50,697 bases of DNA, taken from a virus. Shown one piece after another: positions 24,360-32,462 of the stretch (within the stretch, counting starts at the first letter, position 1; every line of letters starts with the position of its first letter). The notes under the pieces are model-generated. The model worked only from the letters and a program-made list of their open reading frames with translations, ran no database searches and was not told the origin of the DNA. A program made the translations under genes and the position numbers. The stretch is taken from IMG/VR virus record IMGVR_UViG_3300010148_003999, positions 1-50,697 of that record; one strand, written 5' to 3'.

Positions 24360-26573
24360 ATGGGAACACAAAATTTAAATAACTTTTATTTTAATCGACT
24401 TGATGGTAAATTAGATTATAGTTCTTACTATGATATCTTTTTGGCTTCAGATGAAAAAGATTTTAATTCAGATGTAATTTGGTCTACAAATATAATTGAT
24501 TATAAAGATGGTAATAAACTACCGGTTTGGATAGATTTAAATACAACAGCTTCTACTCAACCAATAACTAGCTGTAACTATCAATATCCTACAGGATTAA
24601 CAGCTAGTTATTATACTGATAGTGGTTTTACACCTTTCGTTATTATAAGTAAAAATAAGTGGCCTCATGCTAAATCTAATTGTGATTGTCCTTACACAGG
24701 TTTTGCGTATACTATACGAGATATTCGTTGGACCGGGTTAGATAATGGACTACTTAACCCCAAAGAAGTATCAACAGGAAATTACTATATAGATTTATTT
24801 GACGAGCTACCCACATCATTAATATATGATAAACTATCATATGATAAAAGATTTAAAATGCATCAAGTAAAAGCCTATGGTTTTCCGTGGTGGGTTAATA
24901 CATTTTATACTGACACAACAATATTAAACAAGACAGATTATTCCGGTTACTACCAAGAATTAAAAGGTGGTTTTTATCAAGGATTTTATAAATTATATGG
25001 TTACCCTTATGAGGTGTTACCAACAAGACCTAAATGTGGGTGGTCGTTTGAAACCTACCTTAAATTAAATACTATTTGTACAGATATTAATGGACCGGAT
25101 TCACCTCTAATCAAAAAAGGACTGAGAACATATGGTCTTTATGGTAATTGTTACAACACTAGTGGGTGGTATAGAAATAATAATAGAACTACTGGAGTTA
25201 TAACTCCATTATGTAGTGCAAATCCAGCGTCTTACACATATAGTTCGGTTGGTCCAGAATATACTTTTAATTATAGTGCGTGGAATGGGTCGGGAATGAC
25301 TATAGGTAGAACAGATAAGTATGGTTTCTTTTTTTATAAAGGAATTAGAGCTGAAGATAAGTGGTTTCATGAAGATATGTCTTATTCTGCTTTTTCTGAG
25401 TGTGAAACTTTAACTGGTGAAACTAGTTGTTGTTATGAATGTGTAGAAACTGGTGTGGTTACTGATATATGTGATGGTCAAACAGGATTTACCGCTAGTT
25501 TAGAAGACCCAGTTAAATTAACAGGTGAAAATAAATCACCGACAGCTCAACATGATGTTTATAGTAATGCTATTGGATTTAGAATTACTGATGATATGAG
25601 AATTGGTTATAGAACTATTAGGTATACGGGTGCGTGTCAAACAACTGGAAGAACTATGATTGATTATAGTGTTGAGGATTCACCTACTCGTATACCATCT
25701 GAAATTATTTCCGACTGTTATACAGGTAGTAGTTTTGATTGTGGGTATACTATAGAAGAAAGTTACTCAGAGCCTATATGTGCTTTTATGACAAGAAGTG
25801 GTGATTGTTCATCAAACTGGATACAGGTTGATGTTGTATTTAAAAGAAATCTATGTTTAGAGGATTGTGAAATATACAATAATGGTGGGGTTAATGATTT
25901 AGTTAAGGTAAGAACAGACCAATTTCAAAGATATGGTAGACACGTAGAGAGTTCTAGTGGGCCTTATGGTTGTCACCCAGAAGAACCTTCACAACCAAAA
26001 CCAACCTGTAAAGACGAATACCCTTCTTTTATAGGTGAAGCTTATTTTGATTTTACATGTCATGGAGCAAATGTACAAAGTTGGTTTAATGAGAAAGAAT
26101 ATAGAATGGGTACATTAACTTTCTATGTTAATGGTAGGAGAGTACATGAAGTTAAAAATTATGAAGAGATAATACCTAGACAATTAAACACAAATAAACA
26201 AACTCAGGTTGGTGTAGCATATAATATGTCTTGGGGTGGTGGTGCTATGGGATTAAGAGAAAGTCTTATCACAGATATGGATGGATGTACTAGTGGTTGT
26301 TGTTCAGCTCTAACATCTAGTACTAGTAGTCTAATACAATGGTCAGGAGAAACTGACCAAAGATTAATTATGGAAAATTTTGCCGGGTCTTTTATAGGAG
26401 GAATTTCACAAATGATGTATTATATAAAACCTTTAACACCTGATGAGATATATCATAATTTTTTAATAAACAAAGGGAGATATAAACTTATAGATTGTGA
26501 AGAGTGTAAAAACTGTTACGACGGTTGTATAGACTGTAATTTAGAAAATAGTGCACCTCCCCGACCTTGTTAA
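24360..26573 (+). CDS. Cysteine-rich putative virion adhesin with LamG-like domain
   Basis: A 737-residue protein from the ATG at 24360 (MGTQNLNNFYFNRLDGKLDY); the longer frame upstream runs through another gene and is rejected. It is rich in Tyr, Gly, Ser and especially Cys, with CC and CxxC clusters in the middle and a CEECKNCYDGCIDC tail. Residues about 620-710 (GTLTFYVNGRRVHEV, then FAGSFIGGISQMMYYIKPLT) resemble a concanavalin/LamG-like jelly roll, often carbohydrate-binding. No signal peptide. It carries a late-type element, so I infer a tail or head-surface protein that contacts the cell. The cysteines could form disulfides outside the cell or bind metal. Confidence 0.65.
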   Translation: MGTQNLNNFYFNRLDGKLDYSSYYDIFLASDEKDFNSDVIWSTNIIDYKDGNKLPVWIDLNTTASTQPITSCNYQYPTGLTASYYTDSGFTPFVIISKNKWPHAKSNCDCPYTGFAYTIRDIRWTGLDNGLLNPKEVSTGNYYIDLFDELPTSLIYDKLSYDKRFKMHQVKAYGFPWWVNTFYTDTTILNKTDYSGYYQELKGGFYQGFYKLYGYPYEVLPTRPKCGWSFETYLKLNTICTDINGPDSPLIKKGLRTYGLYGNCYNTSGWYRNNNRTTGVITPLCSANPASYTYSSVGPEYTFNYSAWNGSGMTIGRTDKYGFFFYKGIRAEDKWFHEDMSYSAFSECETLTGETSCCYECVETGVVTDICDGQTGFTASLEDPVKLTGENKSPTAQHDVYSNAIGFRITDDMRIGYRTIRYTGACQTTGRTMIDYSVEDSPTRIPSEIISDCYTGSSFDCGYTIEESYSEPICAFMTRSGDCSSNWIQVDVVFKRNLCLEDCEIYNNGGVNDLVKVRTDQFQRYGRHVESSSGPYGCHPEEPSQPKPTCKDEYPSFIGEAYFDFTCHGANVQSWFNEKEYRMGTLTFYVNGRRVHEVKNYEEIIPRQLNTNKQTQVGVAYNMSWGGGAMGLRESLITDMDGCTSGCCSALTSSTSSLIQWSGETDQRLIMENFAGSFIGGISQMMYYIKPLTPDEIYHNFLINKGRYKLIDCEECKNCYDGCIDCNLENSAPPRPC

Positions 26574-26584
26574 AGTATTAATTA

Positions 26585-26592
26585 TATTTATA
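26585..26592 (+). promoter_or_regulatory. Putative late promoter element (TATTTATA)
   Basis: Sequence ATATTTATATAATAAAC, 10 bp before the ATG at 26603, in the 29 bp gap after the adhesin gene. Confidence 0.55.
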
Positions 26593-26602
26593 TAATAAAC
26601 AA

Positions 26603-26983
26603 ATGGAATTTTTTATAAGAAAAGACTCAATAGAACCAATACTTAAAATGCAACTTGTACAGGACGGGAGGAACGACTTCCAACACTTTCATGACAAGTT
26701 AAGTAATTCTAGTATATACTTTTCAATGAAAGATGAAGAAACAGGAATACCTAGAGTTTTAAATAGGACAGCTGGAATAGTAGCAAAAGAACCAACTTCA
26801 GTAAACTCACCAACAGAATACTATATATATTATCAGTGGACAAAAAAAGATGTTAAAAAAACTGGTAGATTTGAAGGACAGTTTGTTATATATTTTCATG
26901 ATGACAATACAGAGTTAATAGCTCCTATTAGAGAAAATTTGTATATTAATATATCCGATTCATTTGTTAAGTCACCCTGTTAA
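26603..26983 (+). CDS. Small virion-type protein, baseplate-upper-protein-like
   Basis: A 126-residue beta-rich protein. The organisation (FFIRKDSIEPILKMQLVQDG, IYFSMKDEETGIPRVLNR, YYIYYQWTKKDVKKTGRFEGQF, then a DNTELIAPIRENLYINI strand) resembles the N-terminal immunoglobulin-like domain of BppU-type baseplate proteins, where a polar strand follows a K-x-T-G-x-(F/Y) turn. It has its own late-type element and follows the adhesin, so a virion-surface or fibre-attachment role is plausible. Assignment is tentative. Confidence 0.5.
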   Translation: MEFFIRKDSIEPILKMQLVQDGRNDFQHFHDKLSNSSIYFSMKDEETGIPRVLNRTAGIVAKEPTSVNSPTEYYIYYQWTKKDVKKTGRFEGQFVIYFHDDNTELIAPIRENLYINISDSFVKSPC

Positions 26984-26989
26984 TTTTTA

Positions 26990-27020
26990 TTGATTACTTA
27001 AATTTCTTTACCTATCTTTG
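26990..27020 (+). promoter_or_regulatory. Bacteroidota-type promoter of the DNA polymerase gene
   Basis: TTG at 26990-26992, a 20 bp spacer, then TATCTTTG at 27013-27020, fitting the Bacteroidota primary-sigma pattern TTTG-N19-TAnnTTTG apart from one extra spacer base and an A before TTG. The ATG is 11 bp further on, so the leader is very short. The host polymerase probably reads it early in infection. Confidence 0.75.
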
Positions 27021-27031
27021 TATGTAATCAC

Positions 27032-29776
27032 ATGCAAGAATTAAATAAAGAAAATATGACAGAAAAAGCTACTCCAGAAGAGATAGAAGCGTTTTTACTT
27101 GGTAACGACCCAGAAAAATATATTGTAGCCTTAGAGTATGGGTGGAGAAGTAGTAAAATATATAAGATAAAGGAAGACCCAAAAAAAGGTAAAATAATTG
27201 AAACTGATACATTTATCCCTTTTTGTTGGGTTGGTGATTTGAGTAAAAAGAATTTTTATAACGGTAGTAAACAGGCCCAAAAAGAGGCTATATCTAAACA
27301 CGGTATTTTAATAGAAAAATTACATAGTGGTGATGATGAAAGATTAAATAATGGTTTAACTTATTTAATTAAAACCATAAAAACATATAGAGATTTAGTA
27401 AGTTTTTTTAGACAGGGTGGTATAAATCCTTGGGATAGTGACAATAGAGACGCAATTATGATTCTACCACCAATAGAACAATACTTGGTACAAAAAGAAA
27501 AAAGGTTGTTTAAAGGTTTTGAAGAATATGACAATATACATAGATTTGTTTTTGACTTAGAGACTACAGCATTAAATCCAGAAGATGGTAGAATTTTTAT
27601 GATTGGTATGAAAGATAATAGGGGGTTTGAAAAGGTTATAGAAATTGGTGAAAGTGAGACTGAAGAAGTTGAAGCTATATATGAATTTTTTGAAACTATA
27701 AATAATTTAAGACCAACAATCATAGGTGGGTACAACTCATCTAACTTCGACTGGAACTGGTTATTTAAAAGAGCAGAAATACTTCAGATGGATACCACAC
27801 AATTTAAAACACTAAATCCTAATGAAGGATATAAAATTAATGATGGTGTTTTAAAATTAGGTGCAGAAATTGAGGATTATAAACAAATAAAAATTTGGGG
27901 TTATAATTCTTTGGATATTGCACATGCTGTTAGGAGAGCACAAACAATTAATTCTGAAATAAAAAGTTGGGGATTAAAATATATAACACAATTTTCTAAA
28001 TCAGAAAAACCTAATCGAGTTTATGTTCCTGGGGATAAAATCGCTTCTACGTATAGAGAGAATAAGGAGTTTTATTTAAATGTTGAAAATGGAAAATATA
28101 AACCTGTTGGTGGGGAAGGACTGTTTGATATAGACAAGAAATTTCCAAAAGTATATAAAAAGGTTGGTGGTGCAGAAATAGTAGAACAATACCTAATGGA
28201 TGATTTATGGGAAACTATGGAAGTAGACGGACAATTTAATCAAGCATCATTTTTACTAGCAAGTATGGTACCAACATCATACGAAAGAGTGTCAACAATG
28301 GGTACAGCTACTTTATGGAAAATGTTAATGTTGGCGTGGTCTTATCATAAAGGATTAGCGGTACCATCAAAAGACTCTAAAAGGCCTTTTGTAGGTGGAC
28401 TTTCTAGACTTGTAAAAACAGGTTACTCCACTAATGTACTAAAGTTAGACTTTAGTTCACTTTACCCATCAATACAATTGGTTCACAACGTGTTTCCAGA
28501 ATGTGATATTACAGATGCTATGAAAGGTATGTTAAAGTATTTTAGAGATACTAGAATTATGTATAAAAACTTAGCCTCTGAATATTACAGTAAAGATAAA
28601 AAGAAATCGGAGTCTTATGGTAGAAAACAATTACCTATTAAAATTTTTATAAACTCTATGTTTGGTTCTTTGTCAGCACCACAAGTTTTTCCTTGGGGCG
28701 ATATGAATATGGGTGAAAAAGTAACCTGTACAGCTAGACAGTATCTAAGACAGATGGTTAGATTTTTTATGGATAAAGGTTATGACCCATTGGTGATGGA
28801 TACGGATGGTGTTAACTTTTCTTGTCCTTTAGATGTAGAGGATAGGTCTTATGTTGGTTTAGGTAATAACGAATTAGTTAAAAAAGGTAAGGAATATAAG
28901 GGTAGTGAGGCTGATGTTGCTGAATATAACGATTTATTTATGAGAGGTGAGATGGGGTTAGATACAGATGGTCAATGGCCTTCTTGTATTAATGTAGCTA
29001 GAAAAAATTATGCGTTATTAATGTCTAGTGGAAAAGTTAAATTAACTGGTAATTCTATTAAGTCTAAAAAAATACAAGGATATCTAGAAGAGTTTATAGA
29101 TAAAGGACTTAGAATGTTATTAGAAGGTAGAGGTGGTGATTTTGTAGAATATTATTATGAATACTTACAAAAAATCTACGATAGAGATATTTTACTTGCA
29201 AAAATAGCTAATAAGTCTAGAGTAAAACAAACAATAGAATCCTATAAAAAAAGATGTACACAAAGAACAAAAGCCGGAAATTTAATGGCTAGACAAGCAC
29301 ATATGGAATTAGTTATAGCTAATAATTTACAAGTATCTTTAGGGGATACGATTTACTATGTGAATAATGGTAAAGCTATGTCACATGGTGATGTACAAAG
29401 AAAAAAGAAAAAGGATGGGACAGAAGAAATTGTTTTAAATTCCTATCTAATTTCCGAAAATGATTTAGAAAATGGTATGAAAGGTGAATACAATGTACCT
29501 AGATATATAAACACTTTTAATAAACGTGTAGAACCATTATTAGTTTGTTTCAAAAAAGAAGTGAGAGACAGTTTATTAAAAAAGAAACCAGAAGATAGAG
29601 AATACTACACTAAAACTCAATGTACATTAATTAATGGAGTACCTAGGAAAGAAGGTGACCAAGACTCATTAGAGGAAATATTAACATTATCACCAGAAGA
29701 AAAAGATTATTGGATAAAAATGAATCTGAGTGAAAACTATTTTATGGAAGAATTAGGAATTTTTGAGTCCGTCTGA
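27032..29776 (+). CDS. Family B DNA polymerase with 3'-5' exonuclease
   Basis: A 914-residue replicative polymerase, close to T4 gp43 (898). Exonuclease motif I is FVFDLETTAL (about residue 172), Exo II is GGYNSSNFDWNWL, and Exo III may be YLMDDLWE. Polymerase motif A is LDFSSLYPSIQ (about 470), motif B KIFINSMFGSL (about 536), and motif C VMDTDGVNF (about 588), so both catalytic metal-binding sites look intact. Motif C has Gly after DTD where Ser is common. Start is the ATG at 27032; ATG at 27056 is an alternative. It carries a host-type promoter and its 3' end overlaps the convergent fibre gene by 24 bp. Confidence 0.95.
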   Translation: MQELNKENMTEKATPEEIEAFLLGNDPEKYIVALEYGWRSSKIYKIKEDPKKGKIIETDTFIPFCWVGDLSKKNFYNGSKQAQKEAISKHGILIEKLHSGDDERLNNGLTYLIKTIKTYRDLVSFFRQGGINPWDSDNRDAIMILPPIEQYLVQKEKRLFKGFEEYDNIHRFVFDLETTALNPEDGRIFMIGMKDNRGFEKVIEIGESETEEVEAIYEFFETINNLRPTIIGGYNSSNFDWNWLFKRAEILQMDTTQFKTLNPNEGYKINDGVLKLGAEIEDYKQIKIWGYNSLDIAHAVRRAQTINSEIKSWGLKYITQFSKSEKPNRVYVPGDKIASTYRENKEFYLNVENGKYKPVGGEGLFDIDKKFPKVYKKVGGAEIVEQYLMDDLWETMEVDGQFNQASFLLASMVPTSYERVSTMGTATLWKMLMLAWSYHKGLAVPSKDSKRPFVGGLSRLVKTGYSTNVLKLDFSSLYPSIQLVHNVFPECDITDAMKGMLKYFRDTRIMYKNLASEYYSKDKKKSESYGRKQLPIKIFINSMFGSLSAPQVFPWGDMNMGEKVTCTARQYLRQMVRFFMDKGYDPLVMDTDGVNFSCPLDVEDRSYVGLGNNELVKKGKEYKGSEADVAEYNDLFMRGEMGLDTDGQWPSCINVARKNYALLMSSGKVKLTGNSIKSKKIQGYLEEFIDKGLRMLLEGRGGDFVEYYYEYLQKIYDRDILLAKIANKSRVKQTIESYKKRCTQRTKAGNLMARQAHMELVIANNLQVSLGDTIYYVNNGKAMSHGDVQRKKKKDGTEEIVLNSYLISENDLENGMKGEYNVPRYINTFNKRVEPLLVCFKKEVRDSLLKKKPEDREYYTKTQCTLINGVPRKEGDQDSLEEILTLSPEEKDYWIKMNLSENYFMEELGIFESV

Positions 29777-30784
29777 ACTAGTAATGACCCAACAAGATAA
29801 TTCTTTAACGAATACTAATTCAACACAACTATCACCATCTAGTTCTATAGAATCCCACTTACTATCTATTTTACCAACATCAGATACGATAGTAACTTTA
29901 GATAATGATTTAACTTTTACTTTTGTGTCATTATTTGAATCTAGTGTAAGTTTACATTCACCATTAACTACAATTAAATGTTCTCCGTTGGTGGTGTAAT
30001 CTTCACTTATAACCTTTGTTACGGTATCAACTTCCTTACCTTCATCATAAACATTAATATCGTTTTTGTGTAAAGTTTGTATTAAATTTAATAAAGCAAC
30101 AGATAACAATTTATATTGTATGTTATCTGGTCTTCCTTGACCATCATAAATAACTAACTCCCTATAACCCATTTCATGTAGGTCTTCAGCCATTAAACCA
30201 AAACTATCTACACCATTTTCTAAGTATTTAAAGAAATAACTATTTAAATTTAATAATTTATTGTAGTGAGATAATTTTATCTTTTTTAAAGATTGTTTAT
30301 ACCTTATAGATGATGAAGCTCCTTTAACGACATTACCATTTTCATCTAATTGTAAATCTACAACACCACTCATAAGATTGGCATCTACTAAACCTAATTT
30401 ATTTATCTGAAGAGTACTTGCACTTATACCCGGAGCAAAAGTAGCACCACTAAGTATTTCCATTGGTGCTTGATTTAGTGCTATTACAGAAGACATACCT
30501 GTTACAGCTGAAAAAGCGGTTATTGTAACATTACATGACGCAGAAGTTGATGAGTAGGCCCCAACCACAAACGTATATCCAGTTGTACATGCACTACAAC
30601 CACAAGCTGCCCCACCCTCCTCAATCCAAGAAGCTGGTTTATAAACAGCAAATGAACCATCACCAGTAATACCGGAATAAACATTTAAATTTTGTTCCAT
30701 TAAAGTAGAACCAGAAAATCTAGCCGTAGTTTCTGATGGTTGTCTTAATTGTCTTGAGTAGTCTACTTTAGTATAAAAAGGCAT
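29753..30784 (-). CDS. Tail fibre protein with S74-type intramolecular chaperone
   Basis: A 343-residue protein. Residues 1-150 include a repeat-poor, Gly/Ser/Cys-containing fibre-like part (GGAACGCSACTTGYTFVVGAY). From residue 157, SSIRYKQSLKKI through FGLMAEDLHEMGYRELVIYD and YKLLSVALLNLIQTL fit the S74 chaperone fold, which helps trimerisation and cuts itself off. The usual SDxRxK reads SSIRYK here, so autocleavage is likely but the Asp is changed. About 100 extra residues follow the chaperone. It overlaps the convergent DNA polymerase end by 24 bp. Likely a receptor-binding or short fibre; it may be released as a trimer. Confidence 0.8.
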   Translation of the reverse strand: MPFYTKVDYSRQLRQPSETTARFSGSTLMEQNLNVYSGITGDGSFAVYKPASWIEEGGAACGCSACTTGYTFVVGAYSSTSASCNVTITAFSAVTGMSSVIALNQAPMEILSGATFAPGISASTLQINKLGLVDANLMSGVVDLQLDENGNVVKGASSSIRYKQSLKKIKLSHYNKLLNLNSYFFKYLENGVDSFGLMAEDLHEMGYRELVIYDGQGRPDNIQYKLLSVALLNLIQTLHKNDINVYDEGKEVDTVTKVISEDYTTNGEHLIVVNGECKLTLDSNNDTKVKVKSLSKVTIVSDVGKIDSKWDSIELDGDSCVELVFVKELSCWVITSSDGLKNS

Positions 30785-30785
30785 A

Positions 30786-31922
30786 TTAAATAACGAATAT
30801 AGAACCAGGGTTAACAGGACGATACCCTAGAGATTTATTTAAATTTTCGGCTTCCAAAGCTTTTCTTTCTAACATTTTATCATTCCTTAAACGTTCAAGT
30901 CTAGTCATTAATTCTTCTATTAGTTTAGCCACTTCATCTTTAGATTCTGATAATAAATCAGAGTATTCCATGGTTAATTCTGAATCAGGTGTTTTTAGAT
31001 TACCTTGGAATTTACCTCTAACTCTACCTAACATTTCTTTAGCTTTAGCAAAAAAGTATCTTCTTACCCATGCTTGTGCTGGTGGGTTAAGTCTAGTATA
31101 AGTCATTTCTTCTAAGTCTACGTCACTTGGTAGTAGTACAACATCTTTATTTGCATCTAAACAATCATCTCTATTTGCTGGACCTGAATCATAATACCAA
31201 TACCAAACACGTTCTTGGTTATACATAATATCACCAAAATCAAATCTACCACCAGGAACATTATATAGATGTAGGTATTTAGGTCCATGTACACCACCAG
31301 CTCCAGCAGTTATCCTATATGTTAAATCACCACCAATCAATCTATTTTTAAGATTCCTATCTTGCATTCTTAAAAGAATATCAAAAGCCGGCATTAAAAA
31401 GTAGGAACCTTGTATACCCATTTGTGCAAAACCTCCAGGACCACCAAGACCAAAACCACCACCTAAACCACCAAAAGCTCCTAAAAATGGGTCTATAAAA
31501 GATTCATTTAATTCTGCCCTACTATACCACATAATTTCATTTATTTCTCTACCAGCAGGAATTTCATATATTTGTGTACCTGCAGTTAAGGTTATATAGT
31601 CTTGTTTTAATTGGTATGGACCTCCAGCTTGTAAACCAACTATTTTAGAATATGCGTAAGTAAAAGAAGTCTCAAAATCTAGGTCTCGTGTTAAAAAAGC
31701 GTTAGTTAATGAAATGACATCTAAATCTTGACCATAAATAGATGACCATTGATTCTCAATTAACCAATCTTGTACGTATTGTCCATAATCTAGTATAGAA
31801 ATTTCTAATGCTGTATCTAACATTTCATCTTCTAGTTCCACACCTCGTAAGGGTGCACCTAGCATATGTCTAACTTGTGTAAATAATTTTTCTCTTTTTG
31901 CGGGTTCTATTGTTGCTGGCAT
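30786..31922 (-). CDS. Neck or head-tail connector-like virion protein
   Basis: A 378-residue protein. The start (KLFTQVRHMLGAPLRGVELEDEMLDTALEISILDY) has the G-A-P-x-x-x-V-E-L-x-D-E-x-(L/I)-D-x-x-(I/L) helix seen near the start of neck proteins in large myophages. The centre includes a glycine-rich loop (FGGLGGGFGLGGPGGF), and the C-terminus a long charged helix (LIEELMTRLERLRND). It has a late-type element and a ribosome-binding leader (AAAAGGACACATTA) shared with the gene at 34262. I infer a neck role; alternatives are another virion connector. Confidence 0.6.
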   Translation of the reverse strand: MPATIEPAKREKLFTQVRHMLGAPLRGVELEDEMLDTALEISILDYGQYVQDWLIENQWSSIYGQDLDVISLTNAFLTRDLDFETSFTYAYSKIVGLQAGGPYQLKQDYITLTAGTQIYEIPAGREINEIMWYSRAELNESFIDPFLGAFGGLGGGFGLGGPGGFAQMGIQGSYFLMPAFDILLRMQDRNLKNRLIGGDLTYRITAGAGGVHGPKYLHLYNVPGGRFDFGDIMYNQERVWYWYYDSGPANRDDCLDANKDVVLLPSDVDLEEMTYTRLNPPAQAWVRRYFFAKAKEMLGRVRGKFQGNLKTPDSELTMEYSDLLSESKDEVAKLIEELMTRLERLRNDKMLERKALEAENLNKSLGYRPVNPGSIFVI

Positions 31923-31935
31923 AATGTGTCCTTTT
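31922..31935 (-). promoter_or_regulatory. Ribosome-binding leader AAAAGGACACATTA
   Basis: Sense-strand leader immediately before and touching the ATG at 31922. AAAGGA is a Shine-Dalgarno-like core, rare in this window. The identical 14 bases precede the gene at 34262 on the other strand. Confidence 0.55.
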
Positions 31936-31937
31936 TA

Positions 31938-31945
31938 TATAAATA
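31938..31945 (-). promoter_or_regulatory. Putative late promoter element (TATTTATA)
   Basis: Sense-strand GTATTTATATAAAAAGG, 15 bp before the ATG at 31922 and 16 bp after the terminator-like hairpin. Confidence 0.6.
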
Positions 31946-31960
31946 CTTGGAAGTTGGCAT

Positions 31961-31984
31961 TAAAAAAGGTCCCTTAGGACCTTT
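31961..31984 (-). terminator. Rho-independent terminator-like hairpin
   Basis: Perfect 8 bp stem AAAGGTCC / GGACCTTT with loop CTTA. On the minus strand the stem is followed by a short T run. It lies after the stop of the 138-residue gene (32007) and before the promoter of the neck-like gene. Confidence 0.6.
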
Positions 31985-32006
31985 AATAAAATATGGGGTT
32001 AAATGT

Positions 32007-32423
32007 TTATTTTTGTTCTATAATAACACGTTTAACTATTCTTTTTAATGTATCTTCATTAATTTTAACAACTTTATCTTCTCTAATACCTTCTAGAGCA
32101 TTATACATTTTTCCGTGGCCTTCAGATTGTTCATTTTTCTTTTCCACCTTTTTTTCCTGGTCCTTTTCTTTTTTAGTCATTTCTTCATCAACCATATCCT
32201 CATAAATGTCTTCTATATTACGAGCAGCAGTTTTAATTTTTTTCAAATCGGAAAAACTTAAAGTATCTTCACCAGATTTATGACCAACTAACATAGATTT
32301 AAGTGTTTTTAAAGCTTTAAAAGCTTTTTTTAGTTCTGATTTAATATTCGAGTCAACTTTTTCTTCTGTTAACACAGTTAACTGTTTTTTAAGTTGTTTT
32401 TTAGTAAATTCTTTTTTGTTCAT
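32007..32423 (-). CDS. Small charged protein, possible head-core protein
   Basis: A 138-residue, highly charged protein (Lys, Glu). KKEFTKKQLKKQLTVLTEE opens it and KINEDTLKRIVKRVIIEQK closes it, with a lysine- and glutamate-rich helix between. The end module resembles short amphipathic modules in the proteins at 39678, 40262 and 42565. It carries its own late-type element and terminator, so it is a single-gene late unit. A head-core or scaffold role is only an inference from composition. Confidence 0.6.
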   Translation of the reverse strand: MNKKEFTKKQLKKQLTVLTEEKVDSNIKSELKKAFKALKTLKSMLVGHKSGEDTLSFSDLKKIKTAARNIEDIYEDMVDEEMTKKEKDQEKKVEKKNEQSEGHGKMYNALEGIREDKVVKINEDTLKRIVKRVIIEQK

Positions 32424-32437
32424 AACAATTGTTTCTA

Positions 32438-32445
32438 TATAAATA
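32438..32445 (-). promoter_or_regulatory. Putative late promoter element (TATTTATA)
   Basis: Sense-strand ATATTTATATAGAAAC, 14 bp before the ATG at 32423. Confidence 0.6.
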
Positions 32446-32462
32446 TAACAAAAACATGGTTT

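Noticed and set aside
27361-27735. Minus-strand frame (124 residues) inside the DNA polymerase
   Set aside because: Lies over the exonuclease domain with intact motifs on the plus strand; no start signal or promoter.
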